A DNA stretch of 64,000 bases, taken from positions 12,428-76,427 of the forward strand of contig JAVVEH010000021.1 of NCBI GenBank assembly GCA_032251435.1. The letters are read 5' to 3'. Position numbers and translations under genes: made by a program. Shown here piece by piece: positions 34,040-43,311 of the stretch (position 1 is the first letter of the stretch; every line of letters starts with the position of its first letter). A model generated the notes under the pieces. The model saw only the letters and a program-made list of their open reading frames with translations. It searched no databases and was not told the DNA's origin. This DNA is from JAVVEH01 sp032251435 (lineage in GTDB: Bacteria > Verrucomicrobiota > Lentisphaeria > Oligosphaerales > MVZH01).

Positions 34040-35404
34040 GTGAAAACTCGCATCGAGCACGACTTATTGGGTGAACGGGACGTGAGCGGCTACGCCGGCA
34101 TTCACACCGCCCGCGCCCGGGAGAATTTCACTCTGAGCGCCGAGCGTGTTCCGGGGCCGTTGATCCACGCTTTGGGTGAGGTGAAAAAGGCCTGCGCGTC
34201 CGCGAATATGGAATTGAATTACTTGGACGCCTCGACCGGCGCGGCGATAGTCCAGGCGTGTGAGGATGTCGCCAAAGGACTGTTTGACGATGAATTTGAT
34301 TTAGACGCCTTGCAAGGGGGAGCGGGAACGTCCACCAACATGTGCGCCAATGAGGTGATCGCGAACCGGGCGTTGGCTTTGTTGGGAAAAGAGCCTGGTG
34401 AGTATGGTGTCATTCATCCGCTTCACCACGTTAATTTGCATCAGAGCACCAACGATGTTTACCCGACAGCGCTGAAAGTCGCCGGTATCCGTTTGGTGCG
34501 GGAACTCAGCGCGGCGGCCGCGGAGTTGCAAAATCAGCTTCAAAAGAAAGAAAAGGAATTTGACGGCATTCCCACTATGGGACGCACGGAGTGGGTGGAC
34601 GCCGTTCCAATCACGCTTGGCCGGCAATTTTCATCCTTCGCCGAGGCGATTTCCCGTGATCGTTGGCGGACGTTTAAGTGCGAAGAGCGCCTCCGGGTCG
34701 TGAATTTGGGGGGGACCGCGGTCGGCAACGGCTTGACCGCTCCCCGGGATTACATCTTTCTGGCGGCGGAAAAACTGCGCCAGCAAACCCGCCTGGGGTT
34801 AAGCCGGGCGGAAAACCTGATGGACGCGACGGCCAACGCGGACTCTTTTGTCGAAGTCAGCGGAATGATGAAGGCGCTAAGCTGCAACCTGATCAAAGTT
34901 TGCCGGGATTTGCGGTTGTTGCACATGACTGGTGAGATCAGGTTACCGTCTCTTCAGGCGGGGTCATCAATCATGCCCGGAAAAGTCAATCCGGTGCTTC
35001 TGGAAAGTGTGATCCAAGTCGGCATAAAGGCGAAAGCCAATGATATGATCATCGCGGACTGCGCGGCGATGGGAACCCAACAGATTAATGAATTCATGCC
35101 CTTGATCGCCACTGTCTTTATCGAGACGTTGCTCATCTTGAAAAACGCCTGCACCGCGCTGGCGGCTCATGTCGCGGAGATAACGGCTGACGCGGAGAAA
35201 TGCCGGTCGCTAATGATTGACACACCGGCTTTGATGACGGCTTTTCTGCCCTTGGTCGGTTATGAGGGCGCGACTGAGCTGGTGAAAAAATATATGGCGC
35301 AAACTGAGCTGACTATTCATGATTTTTTATGTCTGGAACTGGGCTGGGAGACCGTTGACAAAATCCTGTCGCCGGAAAATTTAACCGCGTTGGGGCACCG
35401 GTGA
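34040..35404 (+). CDS. aspA: Aspartate ammonia-lyase/fumarase-family lyase
   Basis: A 454-residue member of the class II fumarase/aspartase superfamily, with the signature GSSIMPGKVNP (about 307-317), GAGTSTNMCANEV and HQSTNDVYPTA for substrate binding. An aspartase converts aspartate to fumarate plus ammonia. Genes of this type recur in hydrogenase maturation operons (with hydE, hydF, hydG); ammonia supply for the azadithiolate bridge has been proposed. GTG 34040 with GGGAG at 34027-34031 is preferred over GTG 34013. Aspartase versus fumarase specificity cannot be read with certainty here. Confidence 0.85.
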   Translation: MKTRIEHDLLGERDVSGYAGIHTARARENFTLSAERVPGPLIHALGEVKKACASANMELNYLDASTGAAIVQACEDVAKGLFDDEFDLDALQGGAGTSTNMCANEVIANRALALLGKEPGEYGVIHPLHHVNLHQSTNDVYPTALKVAGIRLVRELSAAAAELQNQLQKKEKEFDGIPTMGRTEWVDAVPITLGRQFSSFAEAISRDRWRTFKCEERLRVVNLGGTAVGNGLTAPRDYIFLAAEKLRQQTRLGLSRAENLMDATANADSFVEVSGMMKALSCNLIKVCRDLRLLHMTGEIRLPSLQAGSSIMPGKVNPVLLESVIQVGIKAKANDMIIADCAAMGTQQINEFMPLIATVFIETLLILKNACTALAAHVAEITADAEKCRSLMIDTPALMTAFLPLVGYEGATELVKKYMAQTELTIHDFLCLELGWETVDKILSPENLTALGHR

Positions 35405-35519
35405 GGTAAAAATGGTTAAGATGATTGACGGTTTGGATGGTGACATGCGGGATGTGGCATGCGGAATGACACCTAACGGTGCCAGGCATTGTCGCCCGGT
35501 CGCCGAAAATCCATGCCTT

Positions 35520-35547
35520 AGGACTGTGAACTTGGAACTCTAAACTC
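35520..35547. repeat. Degenerate 7-base tandem array
   Basis: Four units AGGACTG, TGAACTT, GGAACTC, TAAACTC lie directly before hydF. The gap 35405-35554 otherwise contains only a short direct repeat around CATGCGG. Confidence 0.55.
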
Positions 35548-35554
35548 AAAGCAC

Positions 35555-36820
35555 ATGCAAACGACACCCAAAGCCATGCGCCTGCATATCGCCTTATTCG
35601 GACGGACGAATGTGGGCAAATCAAGCCTGCTGAACGCCGTGGCCGGTCAGGATGTGGCGATCACGTCACCGGTGCCCGGAACGACGACGGATGTCGTGGA
35701 AAAATCCATGGAACTTCTGCCCTTAGGGCCGGTAGTGTTTTTAGACACGGCCGGACTGGGGGACGAGACAGACTTGGGGGCGGCCCGTATGGAGCGGACG
35801 CGTCGCGTCTTGAACCGGGCGGACGTTGTGTTACTGGTGTGCGAGCCGGGAATGTTCACTCAGCATGAGGACGAGGTGATTCAACAAGCCAGAGACCGTC
35901 AGCTTCCCTTGATCATCGTGATAAACAAAGTTGATTTAGTCCCCCCCGAAGACGTGTTTGTCAAAAAACTCCAGCAGAAAGCGGACGGGGTTCTGACTTG
36001 CGCGGCCACGGACGCGGCCACCCGCGAAAACCTGCTGAATGAGTTGAAGTTGTTAATTGGCACCGTCGTGTCGGACGACTTCCGGCATCCGCCGCCGCTG
36101 GTCGGTGATCTCTTGCCGCCCGGAGGATTGGCTGTGCTGATTGTGCCCATTGATTTACAAGCGCCCAAGGGGCGGCTTATTCTTCCCCAGGTGCAAACCA
36201 TCCGGGACGCTTTGGACAATGACGCGGCGACGCTTGTGGTTAAGGAACGGGAATACACCTGTATGCTGGACCGGTTGAACCACCCCCCGGATTTAGTGAT
36301 TTGTGATTCCCAAGTGGTGTTGAAAATGGTCGCGGACACGCCGGTTGATATTCCTTGCACGACATTCAGCATCCTGTTCGCCCGCCTGAAAGGGGATCTA
36401 CAGACACTGGCGAAGGGCGCCGCGGCGATTGACAAACTCGCCTCCGGCGACCGCGTGCTGATTGCTGAATCCTGTTCGCATCACGCGCTCGAAGACGACA
36501 TTGGCCGGGTGAAAATCCCCCGCTGGCTCCGCCAATATACGGGAGCGGCTCTGGAAATAGAAAGTTGCGCCGGCCGCGATTTTCCTGACACCTTGTCGGA
36601 TTACAAGCTGGTGATCCAATGCGGCGGCTGCATGAACAACCGCGCCGAGATGCTTTCCCGCCTGCGGCGGTGCGCGGAAGCGGGTGTCCCCGTCACCAAT
36701 TACGGGCTGGCTATTTCGCAGACTCAAGGCGTGCTGAAACGGGCGCTGTCGCCGTTCCCGGCGGCGCTGGACGCCTATGAAAAGATCAAGAATTCTGAAT
36801 CCCGAGTTATTCGGCAATAA
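35555..36820 (+). CDS. hydF: [FeFe]-hydrogenase maturation GTPase HydF
   Basis: HydF is the scaffold that receives the 2Fe precursor and passes it to the hydrogenase. The 421-residue protein has a TrmE-like GTPase domain (GRTNVGKSSL, TSPVPGTTTD, DTAGLGDETD, NKVDLV), a dimerisation domain, and the C-terminal 4Fe-4S domain with AESCSHH and QCGGCMNNR, the conserved Cys-x-His and Cys-x2-Cys ligands. Start MQTTPKAMRLHIALFG fits the family; SD is weak. The preceding 150 bases carry 7-base tandem units (35520-35547). It is followed 51 bases later by hydG. Confidence 0.95.
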   Translation: MQTTPKAMRLHIALFGRTNVGKSSLLNAVAGQDVAITSPVPGTTTDVVEKSMELLPLGPVVFLDTAGLGDETDLGAARMERTRRVLNRADVVLLVCEPGMFTQHEDEVIQQARDRQLPLIIVINKVDLVPPEDVFVKKLQQKADGVLTCAATDAATRENLLNELKLLIGTVVSDDFRHPPPLVGDLLPPGGLAVLIVPIDLQAPKGRLILPQVQTIRDALDNDAATLVVKEREYTCMLDRLNHPPDLVICDSQVVLKMVADTPVDIPCTTFSILFARLKGDLQTLAKGAAAIDKLASGDRVLIAESCSHHALEDDIGRVKIPRWLRQYTGAALEIESCAGRDFPDTLSDYKLVIQCGGCMNNRAEMLSRLRRCAEAGVPVTNYGLAISQTQGVLKRALSPFPAALDAYEKIKNSESRVIRQ

Positions 36821-36871
36821 TGCCGAGCACAGGAACTTTATATTTCGGTATTTAATAAACGGAGTTATCAT

Positions 36872-38374
36872 ATGACAATCAATGCGAAACAGAGCCCGTC
36901 GGACTATGTCAAGAGCATCATTAAAGACGATCAAATCCGGCGGTATATGGACGGGGATAAAGACTTTATTGATGATGACAAGATTCATCAAGAACTCATT
37001 GACCGGGTGGATCCCGACCCCAGTCGGGTGCGGGATATTCTCGCCAAGTCTCTGGAGATTGAAACCCTGGATCTGGCGGAGACCGCGACCTTGCTGCATG
37101 TGACAGATCCGGATTTGCGGGCGGAGATGGAAGCGGCCGCGTCGGAGGTGAAGCACAAAGTGTACGACAATCGGATTGTCACCTTCGCGCCTCTTTACAT
37201 GAGCAACCTATGCGTGAATAACTGCATGTATTGCGGATTCCGCGATGGCAACACGGAAGAGATCCGGTCAAAGCTATCCATGGACACCGTACGGGCGGAA
37301 ACCGAAGTTCTGGCCGGAAAAATCGGCCACAAACGCCTGATTGTGGTATACGGGGAGCACCCCTCCACATCGACCGACTACATCGCCGAGACCATTCAGA
37401 CGGTTTACGGTGTTGACGTTCCGACCCGGCGGGGAACAGGAGCGATTCGCCGCGTGAATGTGAACGCCGCGCCGCTGCCCATTGAAGATCTGAGCGTGTT
37501 GCGGGATGTGGGTATCGGCACATATCAGGTGTTTCAAGAAACCTATGACCGGGCTATGTACAAAAAAGCGCATCCGGGAACCACGGTGAAAAGTCATTAT
37601 CGCTGGCGCCTTTACTGCATGCATCGGGCATTGGAGGCGGGTGTTGATGATGTCGGCATGGGCGCGTTGTTCGGCTTGGCTGATTGGAAATTTGAGGTCA
37701 TGGCCCTGGTCGCCCACGCCCGGGAGTTGGAAAACAAATTCAACATCGGACCGCACACGATTTCTTTCCCCCGCCTGGAACCGGCGTGCAACGCCCCGTT
37801 GACAGACCGCCCGGAACATGAAGTGACTGACGATGACTTCCGGCGGCTGGTGACCGTTCTGCGCCTGGCTGTGCCTTACCCCGGCATGATTATCACCGCC
37901 CGCGAAGACCGCGCCATGCGGGACGCGATTATTCCTCTAGGCTGCACGCAAACCGACGCGTCGACCAAAATTGGACTGGGCGCCTACAGTGAATCCAGCG
38001 GTGTCCAGGCCACCGAGCGCCAGCAGTTTATGATTGGCGACACCCGGAGTTTGGAAGAATTGATTTGTGACTTGGCGAGACAGGGCATCATCACGTCATT
38101 CTGCACGGCTGGTTACCGCTGCGGCCGGACTGGCGGGTGCATCATGGACATGCTCAAAACCGGAAAAGAGGGCCATTTTTGCAAAGTGAACGCCGTGCTG
38201 ACCTTCCGGGAGTGGTTAGATGACTTCGCCAGCCCGGAAGCCCTGGAGATCTGTCGGCCGGTCATTGACGCTGAGCTGGCGCAAATCAAAGCCAACTTCG
38301 CGGCGCCATTTTATGACGCGTTTATGGATCATTATCATCGCATTGAAAAAGGGGAGCGGGATTTGTATTTTTAA
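36872..38374 (+). CDS. hydG: [FeFe]-hydrogenase maturation radical-SAM enzyme HydG
   Basis: HydG cleaves tyrosine to give the CO and cyanide ligands of the H-cluster. The 500-residue protein has the radical-SAM motif CVNNCMYC and the family flanks FAPLYMSNL and GFRDGN. The C-terminus should carry CX2CX22C for the auxiliary cluster. Here the first Cys is followed by Gly at +3 (CTAGYRCGRTGGC), with additional Cys at +6 and +12, and the last Cys at +26 (HFCKVNA) is kept. GGAG lies seven bases before the ATG. No hydE is in this window. Context with hydF and the TM1266 protein makes the HydG call firm despite the variant ligand set. Confidence 0.92.
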   Translation: MTINAKQSPSDYVKSIIKDDQIRRYMDGDKDFIDDDKIHQELIDRVDPDPSRVRDILAKSLEIETLDLAETATLLHVTDPDLRAEMEAAASEVKHKVYDNRIVTFAPLYMSNLCVNNCMYCGFRDGNTEEIRSKLSMDTVRAETEVLAGKIGHKRLIVVYGEHPSTSTDYIAETIQTVYGVDVPTRRGTGAIRRVNVNAAPLPIEDLSVLRDVGIGTYQVFQETYDRAMYKKAHPGTTVKSHYRWRLYCMHRALEAGVDDVGMGALFGLADWKFEVMALVAHARELENKFNIGPHTISFPRLEPACNAPLTDRPEHEVTDDDFRRLVTVLRLAVPYPGMIITAREDRAMRDAIIPLGCTQTDASTKIGLGAYSESSGVQATERQQFMIGDTRSLEELICDLARQGIITSFCTAGYRCGRTGGCIMDMLKTGKEGHFCKVNAVLTFREWLDDFASPEALEICRPVIDAELAQIKANFAAPFYDAFMDHYHRIEKGERDLYF

Positions 38375-38468
38375 GGATTCACGAATCGGCGTTCAGCGTT
38401 AAAGTCAATAGGGAAGAGCGGCTAAGACACGTTCTTCCGGCAGACCACACCTAAATCTGTGAAAACGT

Positions 38469-38732
38469 ATGAGAATTGAATTATCCACTGATGACCGGCG
38501 GCAATGGGAAAATCGTCTGGCTGCTCTAAGTGAGAAATATGATGTCACCTTACAACTGGCTGAGGTCATCGGCAAACGCTGGTCCTACTTAGTTGGGCCG
38601 ACCGCCTCCACCGCGGGCTTGACAGGCCTGTTCCGGGAAAAGATCGGGGCTGGTTTGGGCATTATTATCTTCCCGCGGTCCCAGTCTTTCACGGCGGCGG
38701 AAAAAGCCCGGTTGCTGGCCGATCTCCGCTGA
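38469..38732 (+). CDS. Small hypothetical protein at the end of the maturation operon
   Basis: Eighty-seven residues, mixed alpha/beta character, starting MRIELSTDDRRQWENRLAAL, with a Gly-rich stretch (GAGLGIIIFPRSQ) and no Cys. It lies 94 bases after hydG and 40 bases before a strong terminator, so it is probably the last cistron. I do not recognise the family. Coding status is supported by position and codon style only. Confidence 0.5.
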   Translation: MRIELSTDDRRQWENRLAALSEKYDVTLQLAEVIGKRWSYLVGPTASTAGLTGLFREKIGAGLGIIIFPRSQSFTAAEKARLLADLR

Positions 38733-38771
38733 CCGGGCGCCACCTGGGAACAATCCCCGCCTGTAAACAAA

Positions 38772-38818
38772 ACCCGGAGGCAGAGCGGATCCGCCTCCGG
38801 GTCATTGAGTGTTTTTTT
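38772..38818. terminator. Bidirectional terminator
   Basis: ACCCGGAGGC (38772-38781) and GCCTCCGGGT (38793-38802) form a perfect ten-pair stem. A T run follows on the plus side (38812-38818), and TTTTGTTT follows on the minus side. It serves both convergent units. Confidence 0.85.
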
Positions 38819-38831
38819 GACGGATCGCGGC

Positions 38832-40019
38832 TTATTTGCCTCCCCGCATCTTTTGAAACCAAGCCTCAAGCTGTTTGCCCGCGGCTTCCCGTCCCCCCAG
38901 TCCGAACGCCAAGGCGAAAGCGACGGACACACCACCAATGGTGAACCCGAAGGCCAGGCGGATGATGTCTTGTCCGATCCCCATCAGTTCCAGCCCCATG
39001 GCGACGACTAAACCGATGATCGCGACCCGGGCCAGAGTGGCCAGAAACGGACTGGTGCCGCTGGCCAGCAGCGCGTTGTGAGCCAGTTTAGCAATGGCGC
39101 TGCCGATAGCCAGGATGACCACGCCCATAGCGATTTGAGCGGCGAAAGCCGTCAGGCTGGTCAGCAATCCGGATAACAAGGTCAATTGCAACATCTCCAC
39201 CGCGGAGAGCGCGGCGCCAAGCATGATAAACACCAGGATCACCGCGCCGACACATCTTGAGAGGGTGGCCTTTTCACTGAAGACGTGGCCGACCCCGAGT
39301 TTTTCAGGAATCACGTCCGCTCCCAAGTTTTTCAGCAATTCACTGATCACACTGGTGACAAAACGGCCCACGAAGAAAGCGACAGCCAGAATAATCGCCG
39401 CCCCGAGGATATTGGGCACGGCGCTGAATAAAGCGTCAAGCATGGATGTGGCCGGTCCCGAAACCGCTTCCAGATCCAAGGTTTCAAAGGCCATGATGAG
39501 AATTGGAATAAAGATGGCGATAAACACCAGTTGCCCCAGCAGCTTAGCCAAGCTGAAGTTTTCACTCAAGCCAATTTTAGGATTTAGCTTATCCGCTCCC
39601 TTAAGCACGACAGTGACCACACTACCGAGAACTTGGGCGAGGATATAGCCGATAATGGCGATCAGGAAAGCGGCGACAATATTCGGAAACGCCCCCAGGA
39701 GTTTCGTGAACATGTCCTTCACCGGATCCAACGCGTCCGGGACACCCAAAATTTCCAGCACCAGCAGAAACAGGCACACCAACAGCATGTATCGGACCAC
39801 GCGGGTGATCACTGGCTCCAGCTTCACGGCGGGCTTGTCTTTACTTCCCTGCAGGCGCTGATCGAGTTTGACCATGCTCAAGACTTTCCCCAGTCCTTTC
39901 GCCGCCAGGATAATCAGAACCCAGCCCAGAATCAGAACGATAAGGGCGCCGAAGGCGTTGGGCATGAATCGTCCCAGAACATTCAGAAACGGTTGGATAA
40001 ACTCTTTAATCACTTCCAT
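38832..40019 (-). CDS. Mechanosensitive-channel-like membrane protein (conserved TM helix repeats)
   Basis: A 395-residue, very hydrophobic protein built of repeated amphipathic units: LGRFMPNAFGALIVLILGWVL, LGAFPNIVAAFLIAIIGYIL, FSAVPNILGAAIILAVAFFVG and a fourth copy TAFAAQIAMGVVILAIGSAI. These are the 'conserved TM helix' repeats that precede MscS-type channel domains, but the MscS beta domain itself is absent; the chain ends after FALAFGLGGREAAGKQLEAWF. It may form a small-conductance or regulatory membrane pore. AAGGAG precedes the ATG. Single-gene unit. Confidence 0.82.
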   Translation of the reverse strand: MEVIKEFIQPFLNVLGRFMPNAFGALIVLILGWVLIILAAKGLGKVLSMVKLDQRLQGSKDKPAVKLEPVITRVVRYMLLVCLFLLVLEILGVPDALDPVKDMFTKLLGAFPNIVAAFLIAIIGYILAQVLGSVVTVVLKGADKLNPKIGLSENFSLAKLLGQLVFIAIFIPILIMAFETLDLEAVSGPATSMLDALFSAVPNILGAAIILAVAFFVGRFVTSVISELLKNLGADVIPEKLGVGHVFSEKATLSRCVGAVILVFIMLGAALSAVEMLQLTLLSGLLTSLTAFAAQIAMGVVILAIGSAIAKLAHNALLASGTSPFLATLARVAIIGLVVAMGLELMGIGQDIIRLAFGFTIGGVSVAFALAFGLGGREAAGKQLEAWFQKMRGGK

Positions 40020-40192
40020 TGCGATCTCCTTGTTTGGATATGATGACTATCAAGGCTCCAGGGCCAACCCCGTCACGGTGTGGCCAAGGTTGACCTAAGT
40101 GAAAAATAGACGCTATCGTCCGAAAAGCAAATGGCGGAGCGCGTTAGCCTGATTAATTCACGCGCGGACACGCCATCAGGGACATCAGGGAC

Positions 40193-40225
40193 AAAAAAAA
40201 AGACCCGCCGGAGCGGGTCTTTAAA
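40193..40225 (-). terminator. Terminator after rplU
   Basis: On the minus strand AGACCCGC-TCCG-GCGGGTCT is followed by nine T. It starts seven bases after the rplU stop. Confidence 0.9.
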
Positions 40226-40231
40226 AAGGTG

Positions 40232-40549
40232 TTAAGCAAGAGAAATATCCGTGACCTTAACTTTGGTCATATCCTGGCGGTGTCCCTGTTTCCGGCGGTA
40301 GCGTTTCCGCCGTTTCATTTTAAACACGGTGATTTTTTTCGCCCGGTAATGCTCAAGCACTTCCAGTTCGATCTTGGCACCGCTTAAAATCGGCGTGCCC
40401 GTCTGCAACCCATCCTCGTTTTTAGCCATCAGGACACTGTCTTCCATGACGACTTTCGCCCCTTCGTCAGCGGCCATGCGATTAACATCGATAACAGTAC
40501 CGGGTTCAACTTTAAACTGCTGCCCCTGAAGGGATACGATCGCATACAT
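40232..40549 (-). CDS. rplU: 50S ribosomal protein L21
   Basis: L21 binds 23S rRNA. The 105-residue protein begins MYAIVSLQGQQFKVEPG and ends with the basic KMKRRKRYRRKQGHRQ region typical of the family. The usual partner gene rpmA (L27) does not follow; a terminator comes straight after the stop instead. GGAG lies about 10 bases before the ATG. Confidence 0.97.
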   Translation of the reverse strand: MYAIVSLQGQQFKVEPGTVIDVNRMAADEGAKVVMEDSVLMAKNEDGLQTGTPILSGAKIELEVLEHYRAKKITVFKMKRRKRYRRKQGHRQDMTKVKVTDISLA

Positions 40550-40976
40550 GTTTTTAATTCTCCATTTTGAGCTGGGCGAACCGTTTGAAAGCCAGCTTTG
40601 AAATATAAAACGTCACATAAACTTGATGAAATAAATCTCTTTTGTCCGCTGGCATGCTCATCCCGTCTGGGGTCACGGAGACCTCCCGCCACCCAACACG
40701 CGAACAAAAGGTTTAAAATGTAGTCATTATATTTTTTTTAGCAACTGCTTCCGACTCTTTTTTTCGATGAAAGCTCGTTTTGACTGATTCATTCATCTCA
40801 CCAGTTTCCCGGCGGGGTCCGCGCCCGGTTTTTCCCGGTCATCCGCCTGGAACCGCGCCTGGAACACTCACTTTTGAGAAAAACACGTCGCCCGCCATCG
40901 GGACCGGTGCCATGGCTCGATTCTTGCTTGTATTTTGGCAGTTTTATCAGTCACGTCGTTTTCGGGAAAGATTTGA
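40550..40976. other. Divergent intergenic region upstream of rplU
   Basis: A 427-base gap. A perfect minus-strand TATAAT (plus 40726-40731) next to an A-rich run could be the rplU -10 element, although its -35 is poor; this would give a leader of about 170 bases. No gene or clear plus-strand promoter was seen. Confidence 0.4.
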
Positions 40977-41783
40977 ATGATTTGTAAAGAATGTAATCAT
41001 GTTTGGGACGGTGACATGTCAACCTGCCCCGAGTGCGGTTTTCTAGCGCAAGAAACCATCACCTTGTCACCGGGTGAAACCACTGGCGTTAAGCTCAAAA
41101 TGAAGATGCGGGGGCAGCCTTCCACGCCCCCTTCCCCTCAAGACCATCCCCCCCCGCAGGCCGCCGCGGCGGCTTTGCCGACCGAACCAGTGGCGGAAGG
41201 CGCTGATCCGGTTCTTTCGCCAGCCAACACGTCGTCCGCGGTCCAGCGGGACGATTTGGGGCCGGCCTTTCCAGCGGACGCGCCGACCACCTCCTACAAC
41301 TTGGTGAGCTTCACACCCGAGCGTGGTGCGGCGCCCCCGCCCCCTCCCTCTTCCCGGCCGCGGACACAGCGAAAAAAAGGACGGGGCTTATTGCTCGCTT
41401 GTGTGGCCGCGAGTCTGGCGCTTTGCTTGGGTTTATGGATGAGTTTCCGCACTTCCATCCTGGAAAGTGACGGAGCGACACAGAAAACCGCCAAGACTTC
41501 GGGTGTCGGCGACGCGGTCTCGCTAAACCTGGCGAATTTTTCCGGTCAACCCTTGATTGTACGGATTGGCAGCCGGGTCATCGCCTTGGATAATGGACAG
41601 ACAATGTGCAAAACCATACACAAGGGTGTCCATGATGTCAGTTGGCGGTTCACGCATCAGGACAAGTCACTGGCTGGGTCATTACCGAACGAAAATGTGT
41701 CAACCGATGCGAATTGGCGGTTTGTTCTGGAATCGACGGGACATGATCAGACGGTTGTGCGAACGGTTGAAACCACTCTGTAA
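40977..41783 (+). CDS. Zinc-ribbon single-pass membrane protein of unknown function
   Basis: A 268-residue protein: N-terminal zinc ribbon (Cys 3, 6, 17, 20 in CKECNHVW...CPECGFL), a Pro/Ala-rich disordered region (about 45-130), a basic patch RPRTQRKKGRG, one membrane span (about 138-157) and a C-terminal domain outside (about 175-268, LANFSGQPLIVRIGS). The layout suggests a cytoplasmic ribbon tethered to a periplasmic domain. I do not recognise the family and there is no clear operon partner. Confidence 0.7.
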   Translation: MICKECNHVWDGDMSTCPECGFLAQETITLSPGETTGVKLKMKMRGQPSTPPSPQDHPPPQAAAAALPTEPVAEGADPVLSPANTSSAVQRDDLGPAFPADAPTTSYNLVSFTPERGAAPPPPPSSRPRTQRKKGRGLLLACVAASLALCLGLWMSFRTSILESDGATQKTAKTSGVGDAVSLNLANFSGQPLIVRIGSRVIALDNGQTMCKTIHKGVHDVSWRFTHQDKSLAGSLPNENVSTDANWRFVLESTGHDQTVVRTVETTL

Positions 41784-41820
41784 AACCCGGTTGGCGGTGC
41801 CAACCTTGATCGCTTCAGGT

Positions 41821-42798
41821 CTAAGAAGCGAGAGAGACAATGGCGTTCACCCGCTTCTGTTGGAGCGCTTGTTTCAGCGCCCCGGCGGCTTTCCCGGCCA
41901 CAGCCTCCCGCTTTTTCTTTGGCATCCGGCCTGATAATTTTTGGATGACGGGATCTAACTTCGCGATATGGATCAACGCCGGATGATGTTGATTAGCGGT
42001 GATGAATTTCCCCGTTTCCTTGATTAAAACTGTCGTCGCCTCCACCAACGTCTCCAGGAAAATTTCCCAAGCTTCCGCGAACCCGGTGCCGGGCGGCGCG
42101 TGCGGCAGAACAAGTTGTGTCAGCGCCGATTGGGCATCCAGTGACAGTCTCAAAACAGGGAACAATTGACTGACTGGATGTATTTTCAAGGTTCCGGAAG
42201 CCATGAGCCGCCCCACCGAACCAGAAAAGAAAGCCTCCCAATAGCCCGACGGCATCAGCCAGCCAGTCCCGTCCTGGGGGACCGTTCGATAGGCTTGAGC
42301 CAAGCCTCCCAGTGTATGCTCCGCCACGTGTATAATCAAGGCGTCCGTCACGGTTTGAAAGCCAAGTATCCGCAGTTTTTCAGTGACCAACGAGGCCAGT
42401 TCCTCATGCAACGCCGCGGACGTGACCACATGTTCAGCAATCACGCCAGCCACCCGGCGGGTGTCCCACTCTGACCGGGCGGCGGCGCCGTCAGGGTCAA
42501 GGGTGAGCAATTCATGTTGCCGGGCGAACTCAGTGGCCACTTCCGGATAACCCGCGTTCACCAACAGGCGAATGACCAGTTGGTTCACGCCATCCCGCAC
42601 GCCCTCCTCCGGCGAACCGGTGTTCAACACCGTTTCCTCATTCAAAGCGCTTAAGACCTGATCCGCCGGCCAGCTCTCTTTAATCCCCGCGGTGCGGAAG
42701 GCGTCCCGCAAGTCTCCCTGCAAGCGTTCCGGATCGCACAGAAGCGTTTTCCCATTACCGGTTGGCAGTTCAATTGTCCGCGCGTACAGTTCAATCAC
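41821..42798 (-). CDS. Protein with degenerate ATP-cone-like N-terminus, coupled to nrdR
   Basis: A 325-residue protein without a recognised full-length family. Residues 1-95 follow the ATP-cone pattern: a short beta hairpin (IELPTGNGKTLLCDPERLQGD), a helix resembling the KL..AL segment, and a closing helix VNQLVIRLLVNAGYPEVATEFARQHE. The rest (about 100-325) is helical with a basic C-terminus. It overlaps nrdR by eight bases on the same strand, so both are co-translated. A role in nucleotide-dependent control with NrdR is inference. Confidence 0.6.
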   Translation of the reverse strand: MIELYARTIELPTGNGKTLLCDPERLQGDLRDAFRTAGIKESWPADQVLSALNEETVLNTGSPEEGVRDGVNQLVIRLLVNAGYPEVATEFARQHELLTLDPDGAAARSEWDTRRVAGVIAEHVVTSAALHEELASLVTEKLRILGFQTVTDALIIHVAEHTLGGLAQAYRTVPQDGTGWLMPSGYWEAFFSGSVGRLMASGTLKIHPVSQLFPVLRLSLDAQSALTQLVLPHAPPGTGFAEAWEIFLETLVEATTVLIKETGKFITANQHHPALIHIAKLDPVIQKLSGRMPKKKREAVAGKAAGALKQALQQKRVNAIVSLAS

Positions 42799-43246
42799 GC
42801 TGATTCAGCCCTTTTATCTCATCCAAAAAATCATCAACCTGTTTAAATCGTCGGTACACCGAGGCGAAGCGGACGAAGGCCACGGAATCTGTTTTTTCCA
42901 ACTCCTCCATGGCGAATTGCCCCACCCGCGTGCTGGCGACTTCCCGCTGATTCAACTGGTCAATTCGGTTCGTGATCGTTTTCACGATGTCACTGATTTG
43001 CCGTTCACTGATTTGCCGTTTCCAACAGGCGTGCTCAATGCCCGCTTGCAATTTCCCGGGGCAGAATTCTTCCCGTGTGCCATCACGCTTAACCACCATC
43101 ACTTCCGTACGCAACACGGATTCGTAGGTGGTGAAACGATTTTTACATTCCATACACTCCCGACGGCGACGGATCGCGTCACCGTCTTTAGACACACGGG
43201 TGTCCACCACTTTATCCTCGGGGCATCCGCAAGCTGGACATTTCAT
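42791..43246 (-). CDS. nrdR: Transcriptional repressor NrdR
   Basis: NrdR represses ribonucleotide reductase genes according to ATP/dATP level. The 151-residue protein has the zinc finger CPACG...CMECKNRF and an ATP-cone (VMVVKRDGTREEF to FVRFASVYRRF), the full NrdR layout and length. The ATG at 43244-43246 has AAGGG upstream; the longer frame to 43315 is not expected to be translated. Confidence 0.95.
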   Translation of the reverse strand: MKCPACGCPEDKVVDTRVSKDGDAIRRRRECMECKNRFTTYESVLRTEVMVVKRDGTREEFCPGKLQAGIEHACWKRQISERQISDIVKTITNRIDQLNQREVASTRVGQFAMEELEKTDSVAFVRFASVYRRFKQVDDFLDEIKGLNQRD

Positions 43247-43311
43247 GTCATGATCCCTTTCACTCGCACGATTCGACACCGCGCGCGTAATAAAACCCGT
43301 CAGCCAATGAA

